Notes: generated by a model from the sequence alone, not told the origin. Shown: positions 24,822 to 33,898, numbered from the stretch's first letter. The stretch: 50,982 bases of DNA from Methylococcales bacterium (GCA_026399075.1 JAPLRR010000098.1:1-50982); one strand, 5' to 3'. Translations and numbers: made by a program.

Positions 24822-26207
24822 TTACAGCACTTTCCGGAACTTAAATTTGCGCGTATCAGGCTGGGTTTTACTGATTGCGCCAGGCAAATCATTTTGGATG
24901 CCTTTGCGTAAATAGGCATCTGACCAGCCCGTCATTAAAAAAAACAAGGTGCAGCTTTGGTACATCATGGCGACGGTAGCGACGGCTATAAAATACAAGA
25001 GGTAAATGGCCGCCAAGGTAAAGGCTAAGGAACTGCCGCGCGGCTGGTCAGTAGTTTGCAACATGCCATGAACCAATAATCGCCCCATCATGACAAAAAT
25101 GATGCCCAACAATAAGGTGACGGCAATCACGCCATGGTTTAAATAAGTCAGCAGAAAGTGATTGTCTATGGATTCAAACTTGGGCATTTGCGGCCATTTC
25201 ATCAGCCCCCAGCCCCACCATAAATGTTCTTGGGCGACATCCATGTATTCGCTGATGAGTTCATAACGGTAGGCAGCGGTTTCTTGGGTGTCATCGGCGG
25301 CATTGCGGCGGCCCACTGAGGCGTATTTTAACAAGGCCATCAACGCTGGGATACCAACCACGACCATGGTGAAAATCAGTGCTTTCATGGCTAACACGCG
25401 CCGTTTGGAGCAGCTGATAACAATGATGCCCGCCGCTATAATACTGGCTAGCCACGGGCCTTTGCCCAAGGTTGACAGCAATCCGCCCAGCATCATAACG
25501 GTCAGGATACGGGCAGGGCTTAGCCATCGCATGATGGTTAATTTCCCAAACTTAATCGGCCAGGCCGAGGACCATTGCAGCCAGCGCTGCAAACGGTAGC
25601 CGACGGCCATCATAATGCCCGCCACCAAACAATGCGCATAAGGCCCTGAAGCCCTGGCAATACCATAACGGAAAGTGGTCACCCAGCCTTCATCTTGTCC
25701 GGGGAAAAACCACTGGCCTAGGGTTGCTTGCCATAAATTATAGCCAAACCGGTTCTCAAATAAATTCAGCATAAATACTAAGGCCAGGCACAGCACAATA
25801 CATTTGGCAAAGTCGTAACGCAAACCAAACGGTTCCACCAAACTTTTGGCGAAAAAATACGGGAACAACACGGATGTCAGTTCAAAAAACAGTAAGTTCT
25901 GTGCATCGGAGTAGCTGGAGGCCAAAAATTCAGAAAACGACACGGCAAAGGCATAAAAGGCCACGGCCACATCGGTATAACTAAATTTGTAACCTGGCGC
26001 ACCTTGCAGCATAAATACCGCAAACAACGCCACAGCCGCGCTTTGGCTGGCGGTTGGGTCGGGAAGACCGGGGGTTACGGCGTAAAAATAATCCGGTATT
26101 AATAGCAGGCTAGGGAGGTAAATCCAGATAAACGCGTTGGTCACCGCGTGGTTTCTGGCGACAAAATACGCCAGAAACCCAGGCAAATACGCGATGTACG
26201 ATAACAT
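24822..26207 (-). CDS. Polysaccharide polymerase/O-antigen ligase-like membrane protein B
   Basis: 461 residues, same topology and conserved blocks as the protein at 23170-24555: GRRNAADDTQETAAYRYEL and WWGWGLMKWPQMPKFESIDNHF are nearly identical, while the C-terminal 25 residues differ. The two are tandem duplicates. Start: ATG 26207, 4 bases after the acetyltransferase stop, so this copy is clearly in the exopolysaccharide operon. Having two copies could mean two linkages or donors, or redundancy. Confidence 0.8.
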   Translation of the reverse strand: MLSYIAYLPGFLAYFVARNHAVTNAFIWIYLPSLLLIPDYFYAVTPGLPDPTASQSAAVALFAVFMLQGAPGYKFSYTDVAVAFYAFAVSFSEFLASSYSDAQNLLFFELTSVLFPYFFAKSLVEPFGLRYDFAKCIVLCLALVFMLNLFENRFGYNLWQATLGQWFFPGQDEGWVTTFRYGIARASGPYAHCLVAGIMMAVGYRLQRWLQWSSAWPIKFGKLTIMRWLSPARILTVMMLGGLLSTLGKGPWLASIIAAGIIVISCSKRRVLAMKALIFTMVVVGIPALMALLKYASVGRRNAADDTQETAAYRYELISEYMDVAQEHLWWGWGLMKWPQMPKFESIDNHFLLTYLNHGVIAVTLLLGIIFVMMGRLLVHGMLQTTDQPRGSSLAFTLAAIYLLYFIAVATVAMMYQSCTLFFLMTGWSDAYLRKGIQNDLPGAISKTQPDTRKFKFRKVL

Positions 26208-26211
26208 GCCG

Positions 26212-26790
26212 CTAGGTTTTTATAACACGCGCCGGAATGCCCACCGCCACCGCACCTGCGGGTATGTCTTTAGTGACCACGGCATTGGCACCGATGACCG
26301 CACCTTCGCCGATAGTGACACCGCCTAAAATCGTCACGCCCCGACCCACCCAGGCATTACGGCAGATATGGATAGGTTTGGCGGTGTGGCCGCTATGCCG
26401 GACTGAACTGCCGGGCAGCACCCGGTGGTTAGCATCCCGTAAGCTGGAATATTCGCCGATCATCACGCCGTCTTCCAGGGTGATGCCGGCAAACGCCACC
26501 AGGTGCACACCCCGCGACAATACGACATCGTCACCGATATGGATGTGTCCTTGTTCCTGGGTTTCCAAGTACAGGTCACGGTATAAATACAGGTTTTTAC
26601 CCAAACTAATCTTCAAGCTGCCGTGTAATTCAGGGGTGCTTAACACGACGACCGAAGCATCAACTGTACCGCCTAGCGCACTGTTTAAGCGGGCATTCGC
26701 CCACAGCCGGCGGATTGCGTCCAACTTGTTGCTGATTGCGGCCAGCGGCCTTAATGCCGTGACCAAGGATTTTTTAAGTTGCTGGCTCAT
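26212..26790 (-). CDS. Hexapeptide acetyltransferase (WcaF/colanic acid type)
   Basis: 192 residues with left-handed beta-helix repeats: DDVVLSRGVHLVAFAGITLEDGVMIGEY, AWVGRGVTILGGVTIGEGAVIGANAVVTKDIPAG. The catalytic histidine region is NHRVLPG. It would O-acetylate a sugar of the exopolysaccharide in the cytoplasm. ATG 26790 was chosen over a GTG four codons upstream because AGGTG stands at the right distance. It is followed by the polymerase-like gene 4 bases later. Confidence 0.88.
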   Translation of the reverse strand: MSQQLKKSLVTALRPLAAISNKLDAIRRLWANARLNSALGGTVDASVVVLSTPELHGSLKISLGKNLYLYRDLYLETQEQGHIHIGDDVVLSRGVHLVAFAGITLEDGVMIGEYSSLRDANHRVLPGSSVRHSGHTAKPIHICRNAWVGRGVTILGGVTIGEGAVIGANAVVTKDIPAGAVAVGIPARVIKT

Positions 26791-26847
26791 CTGGGCTGAC
26801 ACCTGTAAAGGCAGTTAATTGGGAACGACGCAAAGCGTGGCAGACGG

Positions 26848-27846
26848 TTATTTATACTCGATTAGCGCTTGCCGCTGATTACGCAGCCTTTTATACCAAT
26901 AGCCCAATTGCCCAAAGGCTATCGGCAGTTGTTGGCAATGCGAATGCACACCATAAAGCAATAGCGTTAAGGGTTGCCGACATTTCCAGCGGGCTTTGTA
27001 GGCAGAACGCAGACATAAAAAACTATAGGCCAACAACAACCCCAGCAAGGGCAGCCAGTCGCCTAGCAGCCAGACCAAAGCGATAGCACCGATAGCCATT
27101 GTTATCAACACAGCGGTATGGATGGCGTTGCGTTTGCTGTCTTGCAACCATAAGGGGAACGCGGTGTTTTTCATGCGCTGTGACACTTCAGCATAGGCAT
27201 GGCCAGCGCGCAATGCACGTTTCCAATAGGCTTTAAAAGTGGTCATCGCCAAATCATGGCGGGTCATAGGCTGGTCGATATGCAGGATAAATTTTCCGGT
27301 TGCGCGTATGCGTTGGCAAAGTTCCGGTTCTTCGCCAGCAATCAAGTCTTCGCTAAAGCCATCGACTGCCACCAACACATCACGGCGCATTAAGGCATCA
27401 CCGCCACAAAACTCAGTGATGCCTGGCGGGTATATCCAATCTAAATCCAACACCCGGTTATATAAAGAGTGCTCTGGGTAAGTTTCGCGCCGATGTCCCC
27501 ATACTACGGCGATGCTCTCATCGGCCATAGCAGTCAGGGCATGTTGCAAAAACTCAGGATGCAGCAAGGTGTCGCCATCCAAAAACAGTACAAACGGGGC
27601 GGTCGCCGCCCGCCATCCCGCATTGCGCCCAATTGCGGCGCTAGGCCGTTCCGGCTTGACGCACAACACGGTTGCGCCCAATTGTTTGGCAAGCTCGGGG
27701 CTGCCGTCGTGCGAATTGGAATCGACATAAATCAATTCCACTTCGCCGCCGGGATTGTTGATGGCTTTGATGGACGCCAAACAGGCCGCCAAACGTTGGC
27801 CTTCGTTACGTCCTATCACCACAACTGAAATTAAGGGCTGGCTCAT
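26848..27846 (-). CDS. Glycosyltransferase family 2
   Basis: 332 residues. The N-terminal GT-A domain has SVVVIGRNEGQRLAACLASI, a metal-binding LFLDGDTLLHP, and GGDALMRRDVLVAVDGFSEDLIAGEEPELCQRIRATG, which is the acceptor-side ED motif. The C-terminus has one or two hydrophobic segments (AVLITMAIGAIALVWLLG and LLGLLLAYSFL), so it is membrane-anchored. It would add a sugar to the lipid-linked repeat unit. It overlaps the preceding GT4 gene by 4 bases. Confidence 0.9.
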   Translation of the reverse strand: MSQPLISVVVIGRNEGQRLAACLASIKAINNPGGEVELIYVDSNSHDGSPELAKQLGATVLCVKPERPSAAIGRNAGWRAATAPFVLFLDGDTLLHPEFLQHALTAMADESIAVVWGHRRETYPEHSLYNRVLDLDWIYPPGITEFCGGDALMRRDVLVAVDGFSEDLIAGEEPELCQRIRATGKFILHIDQPMTRHDLAMTTFKAYWKRALRAGHAYAEVSQRMKNTAFPLWLQDSKRNAIHTAVLITMAIGAIALVWLLGDWLPLLGLLLAYSFLCLRSAYKARWKCRQPLTLLLYGVHSHCQQLPIAFGQLGYWYKRLRNQRQALIEYK

Positions 27847-28913
27847 GATGTTATTACCTTCTCAAACAGCGCCCGATAATCGTTTAAACGGGCATGGCTG
27901 GAATAGTGCTGCAACAAGCGTTGATGGGCGGCAGTTGCCAATTGGTTCAAGGTGTCGGCATCCGCCGATTGCAAATAGCGTAACTGCCGGATTAAATCCT
28001 GTACATCGTTGGCTTGGAAATGCAGCCCTGAAATGCCGTCTTCAATCAGGCCCGCAGCACCACCTTGATTGGGCAATAACACGGGCACGTTTGCGGCCAT
28101 GGCTTCCAAAATGGCCAAGCCAAACGGTTCGGTCGGACACAAATGCACCAAGACATCTGAGTCAGCAAGCTCTTGCGCCACTTCAGTTGTAAAGCCGACA
28201 AAGTTGACATTCGGGTGGGAATTTTGGGCACGGTCGCGTAATTTTTCCAACTCCCATCCTGTGCCTAGCACACGGATTTGAAGATTACCCAGTTCTGGCG
28301 CAAGGTCCAAGGCATCCAGCAGCAAATCGATGCGCTTGATGGGGTCTATGCGGGAAATCACCAAGACTTTGCGTATGCCTAGGCCTTGGAAAGTGGGCCG
28401 TTGCGGGGCGTTGGCAATTTGCTGGTCTGGCAAAAAGTTTTCCAAGACCCGGATTTGCTGGTCACGCACGCCATGGGCGAGTAGGCGTTCACGGACAAAG
28501 CCGGAAACCGCAACTAACACGATAGGCAAATAATTCAGCCGCTTTTTTCGACCATAACTTAAATGTTCGTCGGTACCGCCATGCACCAAATGCAAATGCA
28601 CATTTTTTAAGCGGAACCAAAAATTTAACACGATGAACATCAATGAGTGCGACACCCCCGTTGCGCACACGGCGATATGCTTCGTCTTGTTAAGCAAAGC
28701 AGGCAATTGCAAGAACAAATCTTTGCTGCCATGAAATTCATGGGTTTCTATGCCTAAATCCCGCGCCGCTTGATGGACAGGGCCCGGTGGTGCCAGCAAC
28801 AGCGGCACCAGCTCATCGCGCAAGCCGTCTAAAGTCACCAAAGCCATGCGTTCAGTGCCGTATAAATTGCCACTGTGCAATATATAAAGTAATCGGGTTT
28901 GTTTAGGCGTCAT
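27843..28913 (-). CDS. Glycosyltransferase family 4
   Basis: 356 residues with a GT-B fold. The N-terminal domain has YILHSGNLYGTERMALVTLDGL; the C-terminal nucleotide-sugar domain has LVISRIDPIKRIDLLLDAL and the EX7E region CPTEPFGLAILEAMAANVPVL. It overlaps the Wzc-like gene by 11 bases and the GT2 gene by 4, so these genes are tightly coupled. It is a cytoplasmic, membrane-associated sugar transferase; the donor cannot be told. Confidence 0.9.
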   Translation of the reverse strand: MTPKQTRLLYILHSGNLYGTERMALVTLDGLRDELVPLLLAPPGPVHQAARDLGIETHEFHGSKDLFLQLPALLNKTKHIAVCATGVSHSLMFIVLNFWFRLKNVHLHLVHGGTDEHLSYGRKKRLNYLPIVLVAVSGFVRERLLAHGVRDQQIRVLENFLPDQQIANAPQRPTFQGLGIRKVLVISRIDPIKRIDLLLDALDLAPELGNLQIRVLGTGWELEKLRDRAQNSHPNVNFVGFTTEVAQELADSDVLVHLCPTEPFGLAILEAMAANVPVLLPNQGGAAGLIEDGISGLHFQANDVQDLIRQLRYLQSADADTLNQLATAAHQRLLQHYSSHARLNDYRALFEKVITS

Positions 28914-31053
28914 TTTTTTTCTTCAAATAGTTGGCAAATAGCCGTTTTTCGGCAACTGGGGGAAGGGGATCTTGCTTGCTGGTCGATGAATAATACCCGC
29001 CACCTTGAAAAACCTGTAGGCGGGTGACCACAAAACCAATCGCGGTCGGGTCTATGCGCTCCAATAACTGTACAGCCCGTTTAATTTCCCCCGGCTTGGT
29101 TTGTTGGGCTGCAATTAATAATAGGCTTATATCGCTGATGCTGGCAAAAAATTCCGCATCGGCTGAAAATAAAATCGGCGCGGTATCCAAGATAATAACC
29201 GGATAAACCGTGGCAATTTTCTCTAAGGCCGCTTGCAAACGCTGATAGCCAAATAGCAAACCTTCGGTAGTCTGGCCGATAGCTATGCGGTCCGGATAAT
29301 TGTCATCGCTAGGGCTGACAATAGCGGACACGGCAAGGTCGGGGTTTAAAATTAAATTGATTAAACCCAGTTGCGTATGCTGGCTGAGATAGCGGGCATC
29401 TGGTTCTAAAGGGTTGACTTCAATGACGACCGCATGGACATCCATGTTTTGATAATCCATCGCCAACTCCATGGCTAAGGACGTGACGGCGCTGCTATGG
29501 TTGACGGCGGTGAGCATGATCAAATTGCCTTGCTTATCGGCGTATTTGTGCTCACGCGCCAAAGCCAAGGCCAAACGGCGCTTTTGATCCGCCATAATCC
29601 GGGGTGAGACCCCTTCTTGGCCGGGTTCCAACAAACTGGCCAAGGGTTTGTAACCCAATAATTTCTCCACTTGACCCGCTGTCCTGATACGCCTGTCAAA
29701 CATATCAATGACAATCGGGATGCCCAAGCCTGCAAAAATGCCCAGCACGAACATCATAATGAACAGTTTTTTACGTCCGCCGCGTATCGGGATTTCTGGG
29801 GGTCTTGCCAAGCTGTCCATGCGGATCAAACCCGGTGCTTTGGATTCAAGTTCCAGAAAACCGATACGGTTCTCCACCGTTTCCAATTGCGCGTAATAGC
29901 GTTTTATATCTTGGTTTAGGGTTAGGGCGTCATTGTAACGGGTGGAAAACCACGCGGCATTTTTCTTTTGGGTGTTGATTTGTGCCAATAAGTCTTGTTC
30001 TATTTTTTTGCTTAGCGTGACTTTAGAGCGCCGCTCTTCCAAGAGCATGTGTTTAATGTCCTGGGTTAATTGTTGGGTTGCCTCCACCACTTCGGCTTCG
30101 ATGACTTCCAATTGCTTTTTAATCTGGGCATGGCCCGGATGGTGGGGGTCCAAACCACTGATTAGCCTGACCAGTTCACTGCGGCGCTGGTACATATTAG
30201 CTTTTAGGCTGAACAAACCTTGGTCTTTGTAAACAATGTCAGCAACCACGGCATCAAAGGCCGTGGACGCTTTCGGGTCTTTGGGGTTTTCAAACAACTG
30301 TAGGCCCGCTTCGGCGGCCATGCGGTCACGTTGCGCAGCCCCATAAGCCAATTGGCTATTGGCCAGCAGCTGGTCATACGGGTTGACGGCATTATCAACA
30401 AACGTGGTAACGCTTAATTCTTGGGACAAAGTCACTAAGCGCTGCTTTTTTTCGCTGATAATGGCTTGAAATTTATCGCGTTGCTTATACAAAACATCCA
30501 CCCGCTCCTTGGACGCATAAACCGATTGTTCTTCACGGACATTTTCAATATAAGTGCTGACCACGGTATTGACGATTTCATCCAAGCCTTCGGCCTTGTC
30601 CGACTCCAAGGTGACAGAAATCAAATACGTGTCATTGACGGGTTTGACCACTAAAGCGGCCTGTAACCTTTCGGCGGCGCGGCGGTCGGTTTCTTTAGGC
30701 TCTTGCCAGACGAAGCGTTTGTCACCCATTTTTGCCAAAGCGGCCAGCAAGATGTCATAGCGGTTTACTGTTCCTGCTTGCTGCTCTATAAACTGGCGAT
30801 ATTGCTGGTATGAGGAAATTTCTTGCTCTTTATTTTCCTGCAAAATATTGGCAACCCTAGGCGCAACATAAATCGCCGCCGAGGCAATATAATAGGATTT
30901 GCCTTTAAACCAAGCGAAAGGGATGCCCAATAAGGCAATCACAATAAACACAGACAAGCCGATTTTGTAATGCTTGCGCAAACTGACCAAGGGCATCAGC
31001 GCGCCCGTGGCAACCGATTCATCTGCAATAGGCGATAATTTGGATTCAGCCAT
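28903..31053 (-). CDS. Wzc/GumC-like polysaccharide co-polymerase with degenerate kinase domain
   Basis: 716 residues. A first membrane helix (about 31-49), a long periplasmic Wzz-type region with coiled coil, and a second helix (IMMFVLGIFAGLGIPIVIDMF) precede a cytoplasmic BY-kinase-like domain. In that domain Walker A is replaced by LTAVNHSSAVTSLAMELA: the expected GxGKST lysine is missing, and the Walker A' Asp-Ala-Asp is altered to VVIEVNPLEPD. Walker B VIILDTAPIL remains. So it probably controls chain length without tyrosine-kinase activity. ATG 31053 gives the normal opening; a longer frame exists upstream but overlaps the exporter gene. Confidence 0.88.
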   Translation of the reverse strand: MAESKLSPIADESVATGALMPLVSLRKHYKIGLSVFIVIALLGIPFAWFKGKSYYIASAAIYVAPRVANILQENKEQEISSYQQYRQFIEQQAGTVNRYDILLAALAKMGDKRFVWQEPKETDRRAAERLQAALVVKPVNDTYLISVTLESDKAEGLDEIVNTVVSTYIENVREEQSVYASKERVDVLYKQRDKFQAIISEKKQRLVTLSQELSVTTFVDNAVNPYDQLLANSQLAYGAAQRDRMAAEAGLQLFENPKDPKASTAFDAVVADIVYKDQGLFSLKANMYQRRSELVRLISGLDPHHPGHAQIKKQLEVIEAEVVEATQQLTQDIKHMLLEERRSKVTLSKKIEQDLLAQINTQKKNAAWFSTRYNDALTLNQDIKRYYAQLETVENRIGFLELESKAPGLIRMDSLARPPEIPIRGGRKKLFIMMFVLGIFAGLGIPIVIDMFDRRIRTAGQVEKLLGYKPLASLLEPGQEGVSPRIMADQKRRLALALAREHKYADKQGNLIMLTAVNHSSAVTSLAMELAMDYQNMDVHAVVIEVNPLEPDARYLSQHTQLGLINLILNPDLAVSAIVSPSDDNYPDRIAIGQTTEGLLFGYQRLQAALEKIATVYPVIILDTAPILFSADAEFFASISDISLLLIAAQQTKPGEIKRAVQLLERIDPTAIGFVVTRLQVFQGGGYYSSTSKQDPLPPVAEKRLFANYLKKKNDA

Positions 31054-31054
31054 A

Positions 31055-32062
31055 CTATGGGGCCACCGCAGCCAACTGGCTAATCGTAAACAACGTACTA
31101 AAGGGGTTGACTTGTTGCAGCATGTAGCCAATTTTACTGATGTTATGGCGGGGTACATAAATGATGTCCCCCTCGTTAATCGCCACATTGAGGTTCTTTT
31201 GTGGCGCGAGTAAATCCGACAAATCGATTTGCATATTGACATCCGCGCTGGGCCGTATCAAATGCAAATCGTGGGTATTGCCATCTTTGGTCACCCCGCC
31301 AGCTTGGCCTAAGGCATCCATAAACGACATTTGCGGCGTTAGGCGGATAACCCCCGGCTCATGCACCTCGCCCAACACAAACACCGAGGTGTCGGTTGCA
31401 TCCGGGATATACACAACATCATTGCGTTGCAAGGCCACATTCAGGTTGGTGTCGCCAGTCAATAAGTGGGTCAAATCTATCCATAAAATATTGTCATTGC
31501 GGATAATGGCGCAGCGCGTCAACACCTGTTCTTTACGCAATAAAGGCATACCGCCCGCTTGCGCCAAAATATCCAGCAGCTTAGGCGGGGTGTTGAACAG
31601 CAACTCGCCAGGATGTTCCACCCGGCCTATGACGATGATGCGGTTGGAATTGTAATGCTCGACCCGCACCGTGGTAAAGATGTTCAAATAAAACGGCGAG
31701 AGCGCATTATTAATAGTTTCGGCGGCTTTTTCACGGGTCAGGTTGCGCACCATCACCGAACCTGCCACCGACAAAGAAATGCGCCCGTCCGGGCCGATAC
31801 GCTGCATACCCGAAAGCTCCGGCCTGCCGATGACTTCAATATTAATGTCGTCGCCATCATAAAGCAGATAGTCATCAACTTTTTTGGTTTCCTCTTTAAA
31901 TGCTTCCAAGGCTTTTGCTTCAGAAATGCGTTTGGAGCGGTCAGGAATTTCAAACGCCTTGGCAGCGGCCGGTGTGGCATCCGGCACGGATTCCCATGCC
32001 CCACAGCCAGACAGGAAAAGACAGCATAATAAAAAGAAACGGTGACAGCAAACTTGTATCAT
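31055..32062 (-). CDS. Polysaccharide export lipoprotein (Wza/GumB family)
   Basis: 335 residues. The N-terminal signal ends in a lipobox (LFLSGC), so it is an outer-membrane lipoprotein. DDYLLYDGDDINIEVIGRPELSG starts the PES domain, followed by SLBB-type repeats (IVIGRVEHPGELLF, VFVLGEVHEPGVIRL, INEGDIIYVPRH). It forms the outer-membrane exit channel. It is the first gene of the operon; the next start is one base past its stop. No strong ribosome site is seen before ATG 32062. Confidence 0.92.
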   Translation of the reverse strand: MIQVCCHRFFLLCCLFLSGCGAWESVPDATPAAAKAFEIPDRSKRISEAKALEAFKEETKKVDDYLLYDGDDINIEVIGRPELSGMQRIGPDGRISLSVAGSVMVRNLTREKAAETINNALSPFYLNIFTTVRVEHYNSNRIIVIGRVEHPGELLFNTPPKLLDILAQAGGMPLLRKEQVLTRCAIIRNDNILWIDLTHLLTGDTNLNVALQRNDVVYIPDATDTSVFVLGEVHEPGVIRLTPQMSFMDALGQAGGVTKDGNTHDLHLIRPSADVNMQIDLSDLLAPQKNLNVAINEGDIIYVPRHNISKIGYMLQQVNPFSTLFTISQLAAVAP

Positions 32063-32129
32063 GGAGTTTTTGGCAATAATTTGCAGGTTAATTTTTGCAC
32101 AGCATTGGACGTGTGCAGCTTATATACTA

Positions 32130-32135
32130 ATTATA
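32130..32135 (-). promoter_or_regulatory. Possible -10 box for the exopolysaccharide operon
   Basis: TATAAT on the minus strand, 68 bases upstream of the Wza-like start. The -35 at the proper distance is poor, so an activator may be needed, or the site may be chance. Confidence 0.35.
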
Positions 32136-32227
32136 GGGCATCTTTGGGGAAAAACGTTTTTCCTTAGCTGAAAGGGGTAAATTCTTTTAGGATGGGCAAA
32201 GATGAAAGGTGAAGTTGCGGGCGCTAG

Positions 32228-32543
32228 GAGCCGCAAAGCACCTCACTGTACAAAAACAACAACGCTGATTTCGCCTGTTCAAGTGCTAAGCAGAAACCCG
32301 CCCCTCAACGGCCTAGTGCGATAAAAACGCCTCAACCCCATCCGCGCCTATTTCATTGGGATAGTGCTTGTGACGGAACAAAATATACCGCTTAATCCAG
32401 CCGCAATAATAATTCCCGGTACGCAAAGGGTGATGCTTCAAACGGATTTTATTGTGCACCCTGTCCAGCAATTTTGGGCCATCGCCATGAGGTGTGTTTG
32501 TGTTTTTCAGTGAGGTGTACATTTCTTTCATGGCTGTTGACAA
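32228..32543 (-). pseudogene. Integron integrase (IntI) remnant
   Basis: The minus strand reads KLLDRVHNKIRLKHHPLRTG, YYCGWIKRYILFRHKHYPNEIGADGVEAFLSH, which is the N-terminal SAM-like domain of integron integrases. TAG follows where Leu is expected, then AVEGRVSA, another TAG, and after a frame change QAKSALLFLYSEVLCG, matching the family's QALSALLFLYREVL. The catalytic tyrosine-recombinase domain is absent. Two stops, one frameshift and 3' truncation make it a dead gene. Its 5' end faces the block of small accessory genes to the right, the arrangement expected for a former integron. Confidence 0.85.
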
Positions 32544-32669
32544 ACCATAAAATATAAGTGGAAAATGTCCAAAATATCTAAGGGTGTAAAGTAAGACACC
32601 TTTTGGGGTATCTAATTATAGTTAGGCTTGTCGATAATGCAGGCATTGTTTGCTTTAAGGGGAAAGATA

Positions 32670-33022
32670 ATGATCCGTAAACGCTTTTTATACATGGTGT
32701 TGGGGGAGTAGCGGGATTGATTGCTACCGTGCAGGTATTTGGGTCTGAAGCTCACGGACGAATTGAGAGACTTCAAGAGATATCTGATGGCCGAGTTCTG
32801 GTATTCATCGAAGGTGCTGCCAATAGGCCAGGTAAACCGTCTTGTGTGCATCCAGTAGGCTACTTCGCTGTTGTCAATGAAAATTCTCCAGAAGGGCGAC
32901 AGCAAATTGCCATGCTAAGAGATGCAAAAAGGAATGGCTTGGCTGTTGACATTGTAGGTACAGGTGATTGTCGTAGATGGGTTGATTCCGAAGGTATTAG
33001 TTACCTTGGCATAAATCGTTAG
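32670..33022 (+). pseudogene. Small secreted protein gene with one-base frameshift
   Basis: From ATG 32670 the frame reads MIRKRFLYMVLGE and stops at once. Adding one G in the G-run at 32702-32706 gives a continuous 117-residue protein: MIRKRFLYMVLGGVAGLIATV (signal sequence), then EAHGRIERLQEISDGRVLVFIEG, NRPGKPSCVHP and GTGDCRRWVDSEGISYL with two conserved-looking cysteines. It resembles a family of short secreted proteins of unknown function. The lesion is in a homopolymer, so a sequencing error is possible. Confidence 0.65.
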
Positions 33023-33116
33023 CCCGGTAGGGTGGAGATAACGGGATTGCGCCCGTTATCCCTCCCTCACCACCCTACATGCGGTTTTCCTCATCCGGCG
33101 GTTGGAGCCAGCCGAG

Positions 33117-33143
33117 GTCGGGCACATGCTTTTCTTGCCCGAC
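33117..33143. repeat. 27-bp palindromic repeat, copy 2
   Basis: GTCGGGCACATGC with an inverted right arm TTGCCCGAC. It is the inverted copy of 2006-2032, 26 of 27 bases. Its left flank GCCGAGG is also shared with 973-979. Confidence 0.8.
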
Positions 33144-33189
33144 ATTTCAACGCTCGAACTAGTTAATAGCTTCGGATGCTTTGAAGTAA

Positions 33190-33271
33190 GCCCGGGTGCG
33201 CATCGCGCACATTTTCCAATCTTCGGCCTTTTTTGTTTAAGGTGCGCGATGCGCATTCTACGCTGCTTTAG
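33190..33271. repeat. Palindromic GTGCGCATCGCGCAC repeat, copy A
   Basis: GTGCGCATCGCGCAC, a spacer with TCTTCGGCCTTT, then GGTGCGCGATGCGCA and TCTACGC. Copies B (34317-34396) and C (35714-35792) have the same order. It lies about 100 bases before brnT. Confidence 0.85.
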
Positions 33272-33337
33272 TGCCACGAATCCCCGTATTTCGCTAGGCT
33301 ACCCTCAGAGTCAGTTAAATTAAACGTTGGGCAGTCC

Positions 33338-33365
33338 TTGACACAAGGTGTTTTGTACATACAAT
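33338..33365 (+). promoter_or_regulatory. brnTA promoter with inverted-repeat operator
   Basis: TTGACA (33338-33343), 16-base spacer, TACAAT (33360-33365), 6 bases before ATG 33372. The spacer end and -10 contain TTGTACATACAA (33353-33364), an inverted repeat TTGTA-CA-TACAA. BrnA represses its own operon, so this is a likely operator. The close distance to the ATG suggests a very short or leaderless message. Confidence 0.65.
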
Positions 33366-33371
33366 GTAACC

Positions 33372-33659
33372 ATGATTAAGTTTGAGTGGGATACAAATAA
33401 GGCTGCCAGCAATCAGAAAAAACATGGCGTTTCTTTCGAAGAAGCCAAGTCCGTTTTTTATGACGAATTTGCAATGCAATTTTATGATGATGGGCATTCG
33501 GAAGAGGAGCACCGTTTCTTGATGCTTGGTTTTAGTTGTGAATCCAGAATGCTTCTTGTCTGCCACTGTGAACGCGAATCAGGCAATACGATCAGGATAA
33601 TTTCAGCCCGCAAAGCAACTAAACTCGAAAGCAGCCATTACAAAGGTAACGTGCCATGA
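33372..33659 (+). CDS. brnT: BrnT-type ribonuclease toxin
   Basis: 95 residues beginning IKFEWDTNKAASNQKKHGVSFEEAKSVF, the standard BrnT opening. Then EEHRFLMLGFS and a final IRIISARKATKLE, which holds the conserved Arg and the RKA/E catalytic segment of this RelE-like fold. BrnT cuts RNA and is neutralised by BrnA. The stop overlaps the start of brnA by 4 bases. ATG 33372 gives the usual family length. Confidence 0.92.
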   Translation: MIKFEWDTNKAASNQKKHGVSFEEAKSVFYDEFAMQFYDDGHSEEEHRFLMLGFSCESRMLLVCHCERESGNTIRIISARKATKLESSHYKGNVP

Positions 33660-33898
33660 AAGCAGAATATGATCTTTCCCAAATGAAATCACGAAAAAAT
33701 CCCTATGCTGCCAAGCTTAAGAAGTCGGTTACTATCCGATTGGGTGAGGATGTCGTCGATTATTTCAAAGAAATGGCGGAAGGCACTGGTGTGCCTTATC
33801 AAAGTCTCATCAATTTATACCTTCGTGATTGTGTGCGTCAGCATCGGACAATTGACATTTCTTGGCAATCAAAGTCTAAAGCAGTTTCAAGCCAGTAA
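33656..33898 (+). CDS. brnA: BrnA-type antitoxin
   Basis: 80 residues. KLKKSVTIRLGEDVVDYFKEMAEGTGVPYQSLINLYLRDCV is a ribbon-helix-helix DNA-binding domain with the toxin-contact region ahead of it. It binds BrnT and represses the operon. Start overlaps the brnT stop (ATGA). Confidence 0.92.
   Translation: MKAEYDLSQMKSRKNPYAAKLKKSVTIRLGEDVVDYFKEMAEGTGVPYQSLINLYLRDCVRQHRTIDISWQSKSKAVSSQ

Larger units (their letters stand above)
33023..33371. other. Repeat-filled gap before brnT
   Basis: Two palindromic units plus the repeats listed separately. GTAGGGTGG with AGATAACGGG (33028-33047) pairs with CCCGTTATC and CCACCCTAC (33052-33078). No gene is seen. Confidence 0.6.
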
